Positions 5,928 to 14,814 of a DNA stretch of 25,695 bases are shown here, one piece after another. The stretch lies in IMG/VR virus record IMGVR_UViG_3300027865_000042, positions 1 through 25,695 of that record. The stretch is one strand, 5' to 3'. Positions within the stretch are counted from its first letter, which is position 1, and every line of letters starts with the position of its first letter. The position numbers and the translations under genes were made by a program. The DNA comes from a virus. Under the pieces are notes generated by a model. That model was not told where the DNA came from and did no database searches. It was given only the letters and a program-made list of their open reading frames with translations.

Positions 5928-6299
5928 ATGGGTGATTCTTTAGTATTACTTGGCGCCGCGACGGCAACAGGCGCCGGGCAAAGTAAGACGCTTCCTGTAG
6001 ACACCAATGATCATGTATTTGACGTATCGGTTGTCGATGCAGATACGTCAATATCTGCACTTAGTGTAGCCATCGAGGTAACCTTAGACGGCCAGGCTAT
6101 CAACGATGCCAATGCGAAATGGGCACAATTGACGTCTCATACATTCTCTGCTGGTGAATTGACTGCATTGCTGGCTGTGTTTGTTAAATTAGATGTGCCT
6201 TGTGTCAGAATTCGCGCGAATATTCTCACTGCAACCGGCATTGGCGCAGGAGATACGGTAACTGTCCGCCATCGGGGGCGATACATGGGGAGACCGTAA
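5928..6299 (+). CDS. Beta-rich hypothetical virion protein, 123 aa
   Basis: The ATG follows GGAGG by seven bases. The sequence is made of alternating hydrophobic strands (HVFDVSVVDADTSISALSVA; TVTVRHRGRYMGRP at the end) with few charges, as in small beta-sandwich virion decoration or fibre proteins. No specific family is recognised. Its TAA overlaps the ATG of the fibre-like gene (TAATG), so the two are translationally coupled. Confidence 0.65.
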   Translation: MGDSLVLLGAATATGAGQSKTLPVDTNDHVFDVSVVDADTSISALSVAIEVTLDGQAINDANAKWAQLTSHTFSAGELTALLAVFVKLDVPCVRIRANILTATGIGAGDTVTVRHRGRYMGRP

Positions 6300-7396
6300 T
6301 GGCAGAGCCGGTTACTATTTACGGGAGTCGGTCACTTGACGGTGACTTGGATGCAAAAGGATATGATATTCTTGACGTAAACGATATCGCTGTTGATACG
6401 ATATCGAGTGCTGACGGAACTTCAGTACATGTTCTTTTAGGTTCTGATGCCGGAGACGACTTCATAGTTAATACGGATAAATTTGTCGTTGAAGGGGATA
6501 CAGGTCGTATCGGTATCGGCATACTGACTCCTGGCGTGGATTTGGATTTACTTGGGGTCCATGTCAGTGGTGTCGGCATTGCTCGATTTAAAGGAAGTGC
6601 GAACGCAGGGTTTATGACACTTGATACTACGACTGAGGCAAACGGCGAATCTGGTTTTCTTCTTGCTACTGGTGGAGTATTGACCGGGCAAATCGGCGTT
6701 GTGGAAACGCAAGGCGCTGTATATATACGCAATCGTCTATTTTCGTCAACTGTAAATTCCATAGTGTGCGATAATGCTGGGGATGTAGATCTTCGGGGTC
6801 ACGTGAATATAGGGCGTGGCGACGCAGATATCGATTATTCGCTGACATTCGACGGTGAAAATAGCAATGGTATAATCACATGGAAAGAAGATGAAGATTA
6901 TTTTGAGTTTGCAGACGCTGTGATTTTCGCCGGTGAGGGCTCAGGTTTAGCTTTCGGCGGCATTTCGGTAAAAGATAATGGTGTAGCCACAGCATTCGGT
7001 GGCACCGGCATCGCGAATAAGACACAAGTGCTTATTTTTGGTGTAGACGATCCGAGCAACAACACTACACCTGCCCATGGAACTGACGACATTACCATTA
7101 CAGTTGCAGGTAAGTATTTTGCATGTGTGACTATTTCGGCTACAACGGCGGAGGGCGGTTCGGATGAATACGGATTTAGTTTGTGGAAAAATAACGGGGA
7201 TACGGAGTTTACTAATGTCCACGCACATAGAGTATTTGGTGGTGGCGCGGGGGATGCAGGTGCTATCGCACTAAGTGGTATTGTGGATTTGGCTGTTAAT
7301 GACACTATAGAAGTGTGGGCCTGGAATGAAGATGATACCGAATCGATAGTTATTGATGATATCACTCTTTCTTTATTCATGCTCGGAGGAACATGA
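6299..7396 (+). CDS. Fibre-like virion protein with C-terminal C1q/TNF-like domain, 365 aa
   Basis: The ATG at 6299 overlaps the previous stop and has GGGGAG six bases upstream; the frame extends further but inside the preceding gene. Residues 67-79 (DTGRIGIGILTPG) match the GRIGIG-TP motif seen in many phage fibres and in beta-solenoid surface proteins. From about residue 240 the pattern ITVAGKYFACVTISATTAEG and the ending ITLSLFMLGG resemble C1q/TNF-like jelly-roll domains, which usually trimerise and bind ligands. A fibre or head-decoration role is inferred. Its position upstream of the large terminase, far from the tail genes, is unusual. The stop overlaps the terminase start (ATGA). Confidence 0.65.
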   Translation: MAEPVTIYGSRSLDGDLDAKGYDILDVNDIAVDTISSADGTSVHVLLGSDAGDDFIVNTDKFVVEGDTGRIGIGILTPGVDLDLLGVHVSGVGIARFKGSANAGFMTLDTTTEANGESGFLLATGGVLTGQIGVVETQGAVYIRNRLFSSTVNSIVCDNAGDVDLRGHVNIGRGDADIDYSLTFDGENSNGIITWKEDEDYFEFADAVIFAGEGSGLAFGGISVKDNGVATAFGGTGIANKTQVLIFGVDDPSNNTTPAHGTDDITITVAGKYFACVTISATTAEGGSDEYGFSLWKNNGDTEFTNVHAHRVFGGGAGDAGAIALSGIVDLAVNDTIEVWAWNEDDTESIVIDDITLSLFMLGGT

Positions 7397-8895
7397 TAGA
7401 TAGTCAAGAGACAGCAGCCTTAAAAGATAAAAAGGGTATGTTGGAAGAACTCGACTCTTTAAAAAAGAAAAAGGCGTCCCTTTTATATCAAATAGAGGAT
7501 TATCAGAAAAATAATGGTAGTGAGTTTTTTGAGCCTCTAACATACCAGCAGCAACTTATTGACCTTATGTGGCTAGGTAAAACAAGATTGTTACTGCAAG
7601 GTTCGAATCAAATCGGTAAAACTATGGTCGGTGCGGCGTTAGTGGATTCCTGGTGTAGAGGTGTGCAGGCATGGGACAATCGCACCAGTATATTCAATGG
7701 TGCGCCGACTAAAGGACGTATTATATGCACTGACTGGCCTCACCATGCAGCGAAGGTAATTGTGCCGAAATTGCAGGAGATTATACCGAAAGGATCGTAT
7801 ACCACTAAAAAAAATAATCATGGGGTCGATTCGGACTGGCTATTCCCTAACGGATCTACGTTTCAACTTATGACTATTAAGCAAGATACTCAAAGTCATG
7901 AATCAGATACATTGCATTGGGTATGGTCCGACGAACCGTTGCCTATAGAGAAATATGGAGCCAATTGCCGCGGTCTTGTACGCAATAGCGGCGTGTATTT
8001 GTTGACGTTAACAGCGGTAGGCAAGGAATCCTGGATGCTTGACAAAATCGCTATGAATACAGGCAAGAATTACGGGTGTGTAACCCGTGTGCCTATGCGA
8101 GCGAACACACATCTTACTGAAGAAGCTATAATTCAGTTTGAAAAGGATCTTCCGGACAGTGAGATTCCTGCCAGGGTATACGGCGAATGGCTGCAATTAA
8201 CCGGCATGGTTATTAAGCAATTCGATAGCGCTATTCATGTAGTCGAGCCATTTGAGGTCCCTCTTACCTGGCCGGTAGTTCCGTTTATTGATATTCATTT
8301 AAATAAACCTCAGGCAATATCTTTTTATGCTTGGGACCCTTACCAGCGAGAATATCAAATTGATGAAATATGGGATAATCTTTCGCCGGAAGAAATTGCC
8401 CATGCTATTTTAAAAAAAAGACGCGATAATGGCTGGAATATTGTCGAGTGCGGCATAGATCCTCTTGCGAAAGGAGATTCTGCTTATTTGAAAAATCGGT
8501 ATGGAGATGTATCCGACACCTTTACTATAATAGCGGATATTTTAAGCCCCCAAGGCATTGAATTATTCGCTGCCAGCAAAGACAAAGATTCTGGTATTCG
8601 CAATATTGAAATGCTGTTGAAAGGCATTAATAAGATGCCTTCTTTATATTTCTTTGACGGGCGTACAGAACAATCTTTATGGCAGCTTCAGCGGTGGATA
8701 TATGACGATGTCGGCATACCGTTGAAAAAAGATGACCATTTTCCTGAAAATTTATATCGCAGTACGTTGTTAGATAGCGGCTCAAAAACACAAAAAGTAA
8801 TTGCAGTGCCTGGGCACTTGAATCCTGATATTGATTTTGCAGATTTTGTTGACGCAACCATGCCGCGAGGCGGCCAAGGATCTTATATGGGGTAG
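7393..8895 (+). CDS. terL: Terminase large subunit
   Basis: This is the DNA-packaging motor: an N-terminal ATPase translocates DNA into the prohead and a C-terminal RNase H-like nuclease cuts it. Residues 70-77 (GSNQIGKT) are the Walker A loop; 174-181 (LHWVWSDE) are Walker B with the catalytic acidic pair; 203-210 (LLTLTAVG) fit the coupling motif. RVYGEWLQLTGMVIKQFD (261-278) is the usual junction to the nuclease. Asp300 (PFID) and Asp356 (CGIDPLAKGDS) are probable metal ligands. The first 45 residues form a lysine-rich coiled coil. At 500 aa the length is normal. GGAGGA precedes the ATG, and the portal gene begins two bases after the stop. Confidence 0.95.
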   Translation: MIDSQETAALKDKKGMLEELDSLKKKKASLLYQIEDYQKNNGSEFFEPLTYQQQLIDLMWLGKTRLLLQGSNQIGKTMVGAALVDSWCRGVQAWDNRTSIFNGAPTKGRIICTDWPHHAAKVIVPKLQEIIPKGSYTTKKNNHGVDSDWLFPNGSTFQLMTIKQDTQSHESDTLHWVWSDEPLPIEKYGANCRGLVRNSGVYLLTLTAVGKESWMLDKIAMNTGKNYGCVTRVPMRANTHLTEEAIIQFEKDLPDSEIPARVYGEWLQLTGMVIKQFDSAIHVVEPFEVPLTWPVVPFIDIHLNKPQAISFYAWDPYQREYQIDEIWDNLSPEEIAHAILKKRRDNGWNIVECGIDPLAKGDSAYLKNRYGDVSDTFTIIADILSPQGIELFAASKDKDSGIRNIEMLLKGINKMPSLYFFDGRTEQSLWQLQRWIYDDVGIPLKKDDHFPENLYRSTLLDSGSKTQKVIAVPGHLNPDIDFADFVDATMPRGGQGSYMG

Positions 8896-8896
8896 T

Positions 8897-10627
8897 ATGG
8901 CAAGGAATCAAAATAAAGAAGAGTTTTTTGAGCTAATGCGGAAACGATTTCAAGAGGCGGAAACAGCGGAAAATGAGAATCGTATTGCGGCGATGGATGA
9001 TTTAAGATTCATCCATAACTATGAGAATGCTCAATGGCCTGTTGCAGATCAGGCAAGCCGCCAGGCCGACAGAAGGCCTATGCTGACTCATAACTTATTA
9101 CGCAAATTTTTGCGCTCGATGCTGGGAGCTATGCAACAGACTAAACCTGGGATTGTTGTTAAACCGGTCGATAGCGAGGATGACCTAATTACTGCGGAGA
9201 TTTATACCGATTTAATTCGCCAGATAGAAAAAGATATTGAATCGCCTGCTGAACAGGCATATAATAAAGCGTATGAAGGAGCTGTGGGCAATGCTTTTGG
9301 TTATATAAGAGTAGTGGCCGGATTCGTTGACGATACGGGATTTGATCAAAAAATACAAATTCGAAGGGTGGAAAATCCTTGGACTGTGCTTATGGACCCT
9401 GGGCGCAGTACTTTTTTAGGTACAGACCAAAATTATTGTTTTATCAGCAGCACAATGGATCGCGACGCATTTCATGAAAAATATCCTCGTGCTAGCCCTG
9501 GCGACGATTGGCAGACTATGGGGGACACGTTTGAAAAATGGTATGGGGAGGATACTGTACGAATAACTGAGTATTTCTGGGCAGTTCCGGTTACCAAAAC
9601 TATAGCTATGCTAGAAGACTTGTCAGTGATCGAACTAACAAATGTGATTACTCCCCGCGTGATAGAAGAGTCCGGGCATCGGATCGTACGTACTCGCACA
9701 GTACAGACTAAACGATATATGTGGGCAAAAGTATCAGGCCAGGATATATTAGAACCTGTGCGCCCGTGGCCAGGTAAGTATATACCAATTATACCGGTAT
9801 TCGGCGACGAAGTGAATATTGAAGGAAAGCGGGTTTTATTTTCCTTTTTCCGGGATGCGAAAGATCCGCAACAGATGTATAATTTTTGGCTGAGTGCAGC
9901 TACTGAGATAGTTGCACTATCCCCGAAAACACCGTATATAGGCACAGCCCAGCATTTCAAAGGTTTTGAAAGCTTATGGCAAAATTCAAATATTAAAAAT
10001 TATGCGTACTTACCGTATAATGCAGATAAAAATACAAAAATACCGCCTACCAGACAAAATGTATCTCAGGTGCCTAGCGGACATATCACTATGATGGGTA
10101 TTGCACAAGCCAATATTATGAATACTCAGGGGCAATACGAGGCATCTTTAGGTGAGCAAGGGAACGAACGGTCTGGAAAAGCGATATATGCTCGGCAAGA
10201 TGCGTCAGCCAGAGTGACTTTTTCTTATCTAAACAATTTTCACCAATCGTTATTGCTTGTAGGACATATTTTGACAGACCTTATTCCTCACATATACGAT
10301 ACAAATCGTATAGTGCGCCTACGCGGTCCGGAAGATGCTATGAGATTTTTCGAAGTTAACACCCCTTATTTTGACCCAGTTACAGGAACTGCTAAAATAG
10401 CTCATGATTTGTCACAAGGAAACTTCGATACCGAATTGGATATTAGCCCGGCACAGACCTCGCGTCGCGAAAGAGCTGTTAGAGATATGATCGAGATGGT
10501 TCAATATATACCCGATGCCGGGCCGCTAATCGCCGATCTAATTGTAAAAAATATGGATTTCCCAGGCGCACAGGAAATTGCGGATCGCCTGAAATCGGCT
10601 TCTCAACAACCACAACCGCCTCAATAA
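8897..10627 (+). CDS. Portal protein, P22-type
   Basis: The portal forms the twelve-subunit ring at the unique capsid vertex through which DNA enters and leaves. The sequence (576 aa) shows an acidic helical N-terminus, DLRFIHNYENAQWP, then MLTHNLLRKFLRSMLGAMQQ, VENPWTVLMDP and STMDRDAFHEKYP, as in the P22-like portal family. The C-terminal helical part (NERSGKAIYARQDASARVTF, then the LLVGHILTDLIPHIYDTNRI segment) matches the crown/stem helices. P22's portal is 725 residues; the C-terminal barrel extension appears absent here. The ATG at 8897 is preceded by GGGG and sits two bases after the terminase stop; an earlier in-frame ATG lies inside the terminase gene and is unlikely. Confidence 0.93.
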   Translation: MARNQNKEEFFELMRKRFQEAETAENENRIAAMDDLRFIHNYENAQWPVADQASRQADRRPMLTHNLLRKFLRSMLGAMQQTKPGIVVKPVDSEDDLITAEIYTDLIRQIEKDIESPAEQAYNKAYEGAVGNAFGYIRVVAGFVDDTGFDQKIQIRRVENPWTVLMDPGRSTFLGTDQNYCFISSTMDRDAFHEKYPRASPGDDWQTMGDTFEKWYGEDTVRITEYFWAVPVTKTIAMLEDLSVIELTNVITPRVIEESGHRIVRTRTVQTKRYMWAKVSGQDILEPVRPWPGKYIPIIPVFGDEVNIEGKRVLFSFFRDAKDPQQMYNFWLSAATEIVALSPKTPYIGTAQHFKGFESLWQNSNIKNYAYLPYNADKNTKIPPTRQNVSQVPSGHITMMGIAQANIMNTQGQYEASLGEQGNERSGKAIYARQDASARVTFSYLNNFHQSLLLVGHILTDLIPHIYDTNRIVRLRGPEDAMRFFEVNTPYFDPVTGTAKIAHDLSQGNFDTELDISPAQTSRRERAVRDMIEMVQYIPDAGPLIADLIVKNMDFPGAQEIADRLKSASQQPQPPQ

Positions 10628-10637
10628 GGATGGGAAA

Positions 10638-11729
10638 ATGCCAGATAAAGTAATGGTCGAAGATAGCCAAGCTGGGGAAGCGACCGCCCTGGAAACGCTC
10701 ATGCAGACAGGATTAGAGGTCGAAACTGACGATACTCCAAGAGACTCGTCAGAACCTGAGGAAGCGACCGCCTCCGAAGAAGAAAATGCAGTAGCAACCC
10801 CCTCAGATAGTAGCGCTGACGCTGACGCTGACGCTGATGCTGACGCTGACGCTTTGCCAGCGACTGAGGACGGTAGTGCTGAGAGTGATGCCAGTATTAA
10901 CGAAAAGACTACTGTCGGAGATGACAGCACATCAAAGAGCAAAGAAAAACCTGCACAGAAAAAGCATAAAACAGGGTCTGCGCGATTCCATGAGGTAACC
11001 GCTCAACGATATAAGGCAGAAGCTCGGGCTGACGCAGCCGAAGAAAAGTACCAAACAGCATTGGCAGAGCTAAATCAGTTGAAAAACCCTAAATCATCCG
11101 CAGGAAAGCAGTCTAAACCCAATAAACTGCCTATGATGCCGACAAAAGAGTCTGTGGAGTTTGACGACGAACGTTATGCAGCAGTGGTGAACCAGTACCA
11201 GCAGGATATGGAAGCATACAGGGATTATCGTCAGGAAGAACGTGTTCTAACCCGTGAAGCGGTGCAAGCGAAGCGTGCGGCGGATATCGCATACAACGAG
11301 GCATCTGAAGCGATAGAGAACGTTTTTTACGACCTTCAAGATGCGTATAAAGATGCTAAAGGACCTGATGGCAAGTTATTACGTCCTGACTATGCGCAAG
11401 TTTGCTTCTCAAATCTTACGGTGCAGCCTGCGGTAGAGCAAGCTATTAAGGAAAGTGAACATGGTCCTGAATTACTGTATCATATAGGAAAGAACCCTGA
11501 TTTAGCAGCTAAGCTCTTATCCATGAGCCCTTCTCGCGCAGTAATGGTTTTAGGATCGATTGATGTTGCAGGAAAGATGTCTGCTGCGTATCAAAGAAAG
11601 GGATTGTCCAATGCGCCTAAGCCTATAGACCCTCTTGGAAATGCAGGACGATCCGGAGTTTATTCTAACGTTGAAACTATGCCCATGGCTGATTTTATGC
11701 GACAACAAGAAAAAGACTACTATGGGTAA
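10638..11729 (+). CDS. Probable scaffold protein, 363 aa
   Basis: Position between portal and coat, strong acidity and predicted coiled coils identify this as the assembly scaffold of the prohead, expected to leave after assembly. Residues 1-100 are acidic and low-complexity, including (Asp-Ala)6 from six GACGCT/GATGCT units (10818-10853). A Lys-rich stretch (KSKEKPAQKKHKTGSARFHE) is followed by long helices (YKAEARADAAEEKYQTALAE; YRDYRQEERVLTREAVQAKR). The C-terminal region (VMVLGSIDVAGKMSAAYQRK) would be the coat-binding end by analogy with P22, which is inference. A weak GGATGGGA precedes the ATG. Confidence 0.85.
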   Translation: MPDKVMVEDSQAGEATALETLMQTGLEVETDDTPRDSSEPEEATASEEENAVATPSDSSADADADADADADALPATEDGSAESDASINEKTTVGDDSTSKSKEKPAQKKHKTGSARFHEVTAQRYKAEARADAAEEKYQTALAELNQLKNPKSSAGKQSKPNKLPMMPTKESVEFDDERYAAVVNQYQQDMEAYRDYRQEERVLTREAVQAKRAADIAYNEASEAIENVFYDLQDAYKDAKGPDGKLLRPDYAQVCFSNLTVQPAVEQAIKESEHGPELLYHIGKNPDLAAKLLSMSPSRAVMVLGSIDVAGKMSAAYQRKGLSNAPKPIDPLGNAGRSGVYSNVETMPMADFMRQQEKDYYG

Positions 11730-11754
11730 GCGAACTAGTAAGAAAGGTTGAATT

Positions 11755-12942
11755 ATGCCAAATTCATTATTGACCCCTACAATCATAGCGCGTTATGCGT
11801 TATTTCATTTAACTAACAACCTTGTAATGGCCCGGCTTGTATATCGAGACTATGAGCAGGAATTTAAGAAAATCGGTGGTAGTCTGACTATTCGCCAGCC
11901 GGTAAAGTTTTCTGTTTCCGATGGAGCCACTCGTACAAATCAGGATGTTACCGAGAATAGCGACACGTTTACTGTAGCTACTCGACGGCATGTATCTTGG
12001 CTATTTTCTACGGAAGACCTGACTATGACAATAGAGCGTTATACGCAGAGGTACATCAGACCGGCTATGATAGCTTTGGCTAATGATGTGGACTCGGAAT
12101 TATTGGGTCTGTATAAGGACGTGTACAATGTCCGGGGAACGCCGGGAACAACGCCAGCGTCTTTCCTTGCTTTAGCCAATTGTGGTGAACGCCTGGAGGA
12201 AGAAGCCTGTCCGCAAGATAGGCGAAATGGCGTGCTGAATCCCGCAGCGAATTGGGCTATGGCTGATGCATTAAAGGGCACATTTTACAAAACTCTTGCA
12301 CATGATACTGTGCGCAAAGGGTTTTTAGGACGTGTTGCTAATATTGGCCTTAACATGGACCAAAACGTTAACAGGCACACTACCGGAACGTTTACTACAG
12401 GGAGTACACCGTTGGTCAATGGCGCTTCTCAAACAGGCGCTAGTTTGATAACTAATGGCTGGGCCGCTGCCACAGCTGTCATCAAACAAGGAGACGTATT
12501 CACGATTGCAGGTGTAAATGCGGTTAACCCTGTTACTGGTGACGATCTAGGTTATTTACGCCAATTCGTAGCCACTGCGGATGGCTCCAGTGATGGCTCA
12601 GGAAATCTGACCATCTCGGTTTCGCCAAGCATTACCGCCACAACCGCCTATAAAACGGTTACTGCCAGTCCAGGCGACAACGCTGTGATCACCATGGTAG
12701 GCACCGAAGCTACTGCGTATCCGCAGAACTTAGTGTTTCATCCGGAAGCTTTTGGATTGGTGATGGCTCCATTAGCTTTGCCGAAAGGAGCTGTGTTCAA
12801 AGCTCGCGCCACTTATCAGGGTATATCTGTTCGAATCATCAATTATTACGATGGTACGAACGATAATGATGTTATACGGTGTGATATTCTTTTTGGTACG
12901 AAAACACTGAGGCCGGAACTCGCTTGTAGACTTGTTGGATAG
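11755..12942 (+). CDS. Major capsid protein, P22 coat-like
   Basis: At 395 aa this is the shell protein, with the P22 coat-family pattern: N-terminal MPNSLLTPTIIARYALFHLT, then GGSLTIRQPVKFSVSDGA, then the spine-helix region NDVDSELLGLYKDVYNVRG, and a C-terminal EAFGLVMAPLALPKGAVF beta segment. These match the HK97-fold coat proteins of the P22 group. Residues about 195-310 (from HTTGTFTTGS to TEATAYPQ) are an inserted, threonine-rich beta domain, as in P22's I-domain. AAGG precedes the ATG. The gene is followed by a promoter and hairpin that separate it from the next structural gene. Confidence 0.93.
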   Translation: MPNSLLTPTIIARYALFHLTNNLVMARLVYRDYEQEFKKIGGSLTIRQPVKFSVSDGATRTNQDVTENSDTFTVATRRHVSWLFSTEDLTMTIERYTQRYIRPAMIALANDVDSELLGLYKDVYNVRGTPGTTPASFLALANCGERLEEEACPQDRRNGVLNPAANWAMADALKGTFYKTLAHDTVRKGFLGRVANIGLNMDQNVNRHTTGTFTTGSTPLVNGASQTGASLITNGWAAATAVIKQGDVFTIAGVNAVNPVTGDDLGYLRQFVATADGSSDGSGNLTISVSPSITATTAYKTVTASPGDNAVITMVGTEATAYPQNLVFHPEAFGLVMAPLALPKGAVFKARATYQGISVRIINYYDGTNDNDVIRCDILFGTKTLRPELACRLVG

Positions 12943-12969
12943 ACAAATACAAGCAAAGTAAGGTATAAT
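12940..12969 (+). promoter_or_regulatory. Internal promoter after the coat gene
   Basis: TAGACA (12940-12945), an 18-base spacer and TATAAT (12964-12969). The -35 overlaps the coat stop codon. The expected start near 12977 lies about four bases before a strong hairpin, so the mRNA would start with a stem-loop. Confidence 0.55.
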
Positions 12970-12980
12970 AACTACATACA

Positions 12981-13013
12981 AATCCCGGAGGGGTGTCAGA
13001 CCTCTCCGGGATT
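12981..13013 (+). promoter_or_regulatory. 5' stem-loop immediately upstream of the SD of the decoration-like gene
   Basis: AATCCCGGAGGGG pairs with CCTCTCCGGGATT (13 bp, one G-U pair) across loop TGTCAGA. AAGGAG begins at the next base and the ATG at 13026 follows. No T tract follows, so it is not a standard terminator. It could stabilise the transcript end or tune translation. Confidence 0.75.
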
Positions 13014-13025
13014 AAGGAGTCCGCG

Positions 13026-13919
13026 ATGGGATCAATATTTAATATGCGTGTCGAGAATGGCTTAGACGCTACCGATACTGAGCTGAATTTATTGGCATCA
13101 GTGACCGCAGGACAAATGGCTGTTGGCAAGGCTGTTGTGATGGGGTCAACAAATGGCCTGGTAGCTTCTCGCAGTGCAGGAGCATACGGCTATGGGTTTG
13201 ACATCGATGGGGACGCAGTTTTCGCAGATGCCGGGGCTGCAAGAAAATCCTATGTGATGCAAGTTTCTGCTTGGAGAGATTCAGCCTATGCAGTAACGGG
13301 GGACAGCAATGATGCTATTTTAAAATTAACCGGGAATAATGAAGCTGCTAACGACGCTAATTTTATACTCCGTGGAGTAAACGCCTCAGTCAATAACCGA
13401 GATGGGGGCACTCTGGGCAGGATCGAGCATTCCTTTGGTACTCAGAATAAATCCGGGGGGACTTCACCCATTATTATGGGCATAACAGTCACTGCCGAAA
13501 ATTATGGTACCTGTGCAGACCTGTTCGGAGGCATCGATGTTCTTTTGAAAAATGAGGGTGCTGTAGCGACTACTGAATTCGGTGTGCGCATCAGGAATGA
13601 GAATAATTCGGTCGCCGATGCTGTGGGGGCTGGACTTCTTTTTTCGGATACCGGCGCGAATACAGGCTTCGATTATTTGATCGACGGCAACGGCTCTTCG
13701 GTGGTTGTCGCCGACATTCGGCTACAAAACGCCATGGTCATCAATAATGATGAAGCTGATCGCATCCTGTTTGGTGCGCTCATTGGTGTGTGTAACGACA
13801 ACTCTCCTGCGAGCAATGCGCCATCAGGTGGTGTTGTTTTATACTTCGATGGTACGAATCTGATGGCCGTCAATGATGCGGGCAATACCGCACAAATCAA
13901 CAGCGGAGCGTTCTCATAA
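13026..13919 (+). CDS. Probable head decoration or structural protein, 297 aa
   Basis: The start at 13026 is set by AAGGAG at six-base spacing; an upstream GTG in frame lies in the hairpin. The N-terminus DTELNLLASVTAGQMAVGKA matches a motif common in phage structural proteins found after coat genes. The rest is glycine-, asparagine- and aspartate-rich and beta-predicted (GDAVFADAGAARKSYVMQVS; ADAVGAGLLFSDTGANTGF), and it ends VVLYFDGTNLMAVNDAGNTA, as in capsid-surface or fibre proteins. No catalytic motif is visible. The role is inferred from position. Confidence 0.7.
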   Translation: MGSIFNMRVENGLDATDTELNLLASVTAGQMAVGKAVVMGSTNGLVASRSAGAYGYGFDIDGDAVFADAGAARKSYVMQVSAWRDSAYAVTGDSNDAILKLTGNNEAANDANFILRGVNASVNNRDGGTLGRIEHSFGTQNKSGGTSPIIMGITVTAENYGTCADLFGGIDVLLKNEGAVATTEFGVRIRNENNSVADAVGAGLLFSDTGANTGFDYLIDGNGSSVVVADIRLQNAMVINNDEADRILFGALIGVCNDNSPASNAPSGGVVLYFDGTNLMAVNDAGNTAQINSGAFS

Positions 13920-13946
13920 GAGTCGCGCTGCAAAAGGGAGGTGCAC

Positions 13947-14141
13947 ATGGTACTTGATAACGAGATTGATAAAAAGCGATTGATGCACATAATCGCTAGT
14001 TTTCAGTTTGCGGGCCCTTACAAAGATGTTGGTCCAGCAGTTAAGCAATTAGATGCTTTGACGCTAAAAGTGGAGCAGGCACAAATAAAGCAAGAACATC
14101 CGGTTGCACCACTTAAACATGCACTTCGGGAGGTCAAATAA
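13947..14141 (+). CDS. Hypothetical small protein, 64 aa
   Basis: The ATG at 13947 has GGGAGG five bases upstream; a GTG six bases earlier overlaps that SD and is less likely. The protein begins MVLDNEIDKKRLMHIIASFQ and has one amphipathic helix, then QLDALTLKVEQAQIKQEHPV, which may form a short coiled coil. It is not recognised. It ends two bases before the next gene. Confidence 0.55.
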   Translation: MVLDNEIDKKRLMHIIASFQFAGPYKDVGPAVKQLDALTLKVEQAQIKQEHPVAPLKHALREVK

Positions 14142-14143
14142 CA

Positions 14144-14812
14144 GTGAATACCGCTTTAATTAAACAAACCGCTACACCGCCGCCTCCACCTCCAATACAT
14201 GTGCGACACCCTGTGCATGGGCATAAAGTGGCCCCTGCGGATCAGCTAGCCGTTCTTATATCTGAGGGATGGGTTAGGCTGGTAGATCCTACATGGCTTT
14301 ACCATCCTGCGAGAGGTGCTGAGATATTTGACGCTTGTGAGGAGGAAAGCTTGTCAGCCGACGGCTGGGTCGATACTCCGGCGAAATGCGAGTCTCACGG
14401 TAGAGGAGCTATTTCGGTAACAGGCAGCTCGCAAGTAGGCATTGTGCCCGAAATTGATCCGGCAAAGTTGCTGCAAGCGAATACGGCAGCTCTTGAATTG
14501 TTAAAAAATGAAGGCTTGAGCAGAGCAGCTTTGATGCGTAGATTAGGCTTAAACGATAAAAATACCACTGAGCGTAATCAATTCAAGCCTATATATGAGG
14601 CGGTATTTGAGTTTTACCAAGGGCAGATTTGGCGCCAGGGTATGAGTTACTTTTTTACCCGAGAGATCGCTGCATCTGCCAAAGATCAAGCAGCCACCCA
14701 GGCTCAAGCGCAGACTACCGCAATACAGCAACCTTCATGTATCCGTAAAGACTTCCCTTCGGAAGAGATCGAAATGGTTGAAGGCGAAGGTGAGTGTGAT
14801 GGCAAGATCTGA
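14144..14812 (+). CDS. Hypothetical structural-cluster protein with HPxxG motifs, 222 aa
   Basis: It starts with GTG, ten bases after GGGAGG. A polyproline stretch (TPPPPPPIHV) leads into HPVHGHKVAPADQLAVLISE and later LYHPARGAEIFDACEEES, followed by ADGWVDTPAK. The last motif recurs in phage proteins encoded near head genes, often as a repeated HPxxG...GWV module. The middle (LLQANTAALELLKNEGLSRA) is helical and the end is Gln/Ala-rich and acidic. Position between the decoration gene and the gp4-like connector suggests a minor head or connector component, which is inference. Confidence 0.65.
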   Translation: MNTALIKQTATPPPPPPIHVRHPVHGHKVAPADQLAVLISEGWVRLVDPTWLYHPARGAEIFDACEEESLSADGWVDTPAKCESHGRGAISVTGSSQVGIVPEIDPAKLLQANTAALELLKNEGLSRAALMRRLGLNDKNTTERNQFKPIYEAVFEFYQGQIWRQGMSYFFTREIAASAKDQAATQAQAQTTAIQQPSCIRKDFPSEEIEMVEGEGECDGKI

Positions 14813-14814
14813 CA

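Noticed and set aside
10538-10942. Leftward Ser/Ala repeat frame
   Set aside because: It is the antisense of the GACGCT repeat in the scaffold gene.
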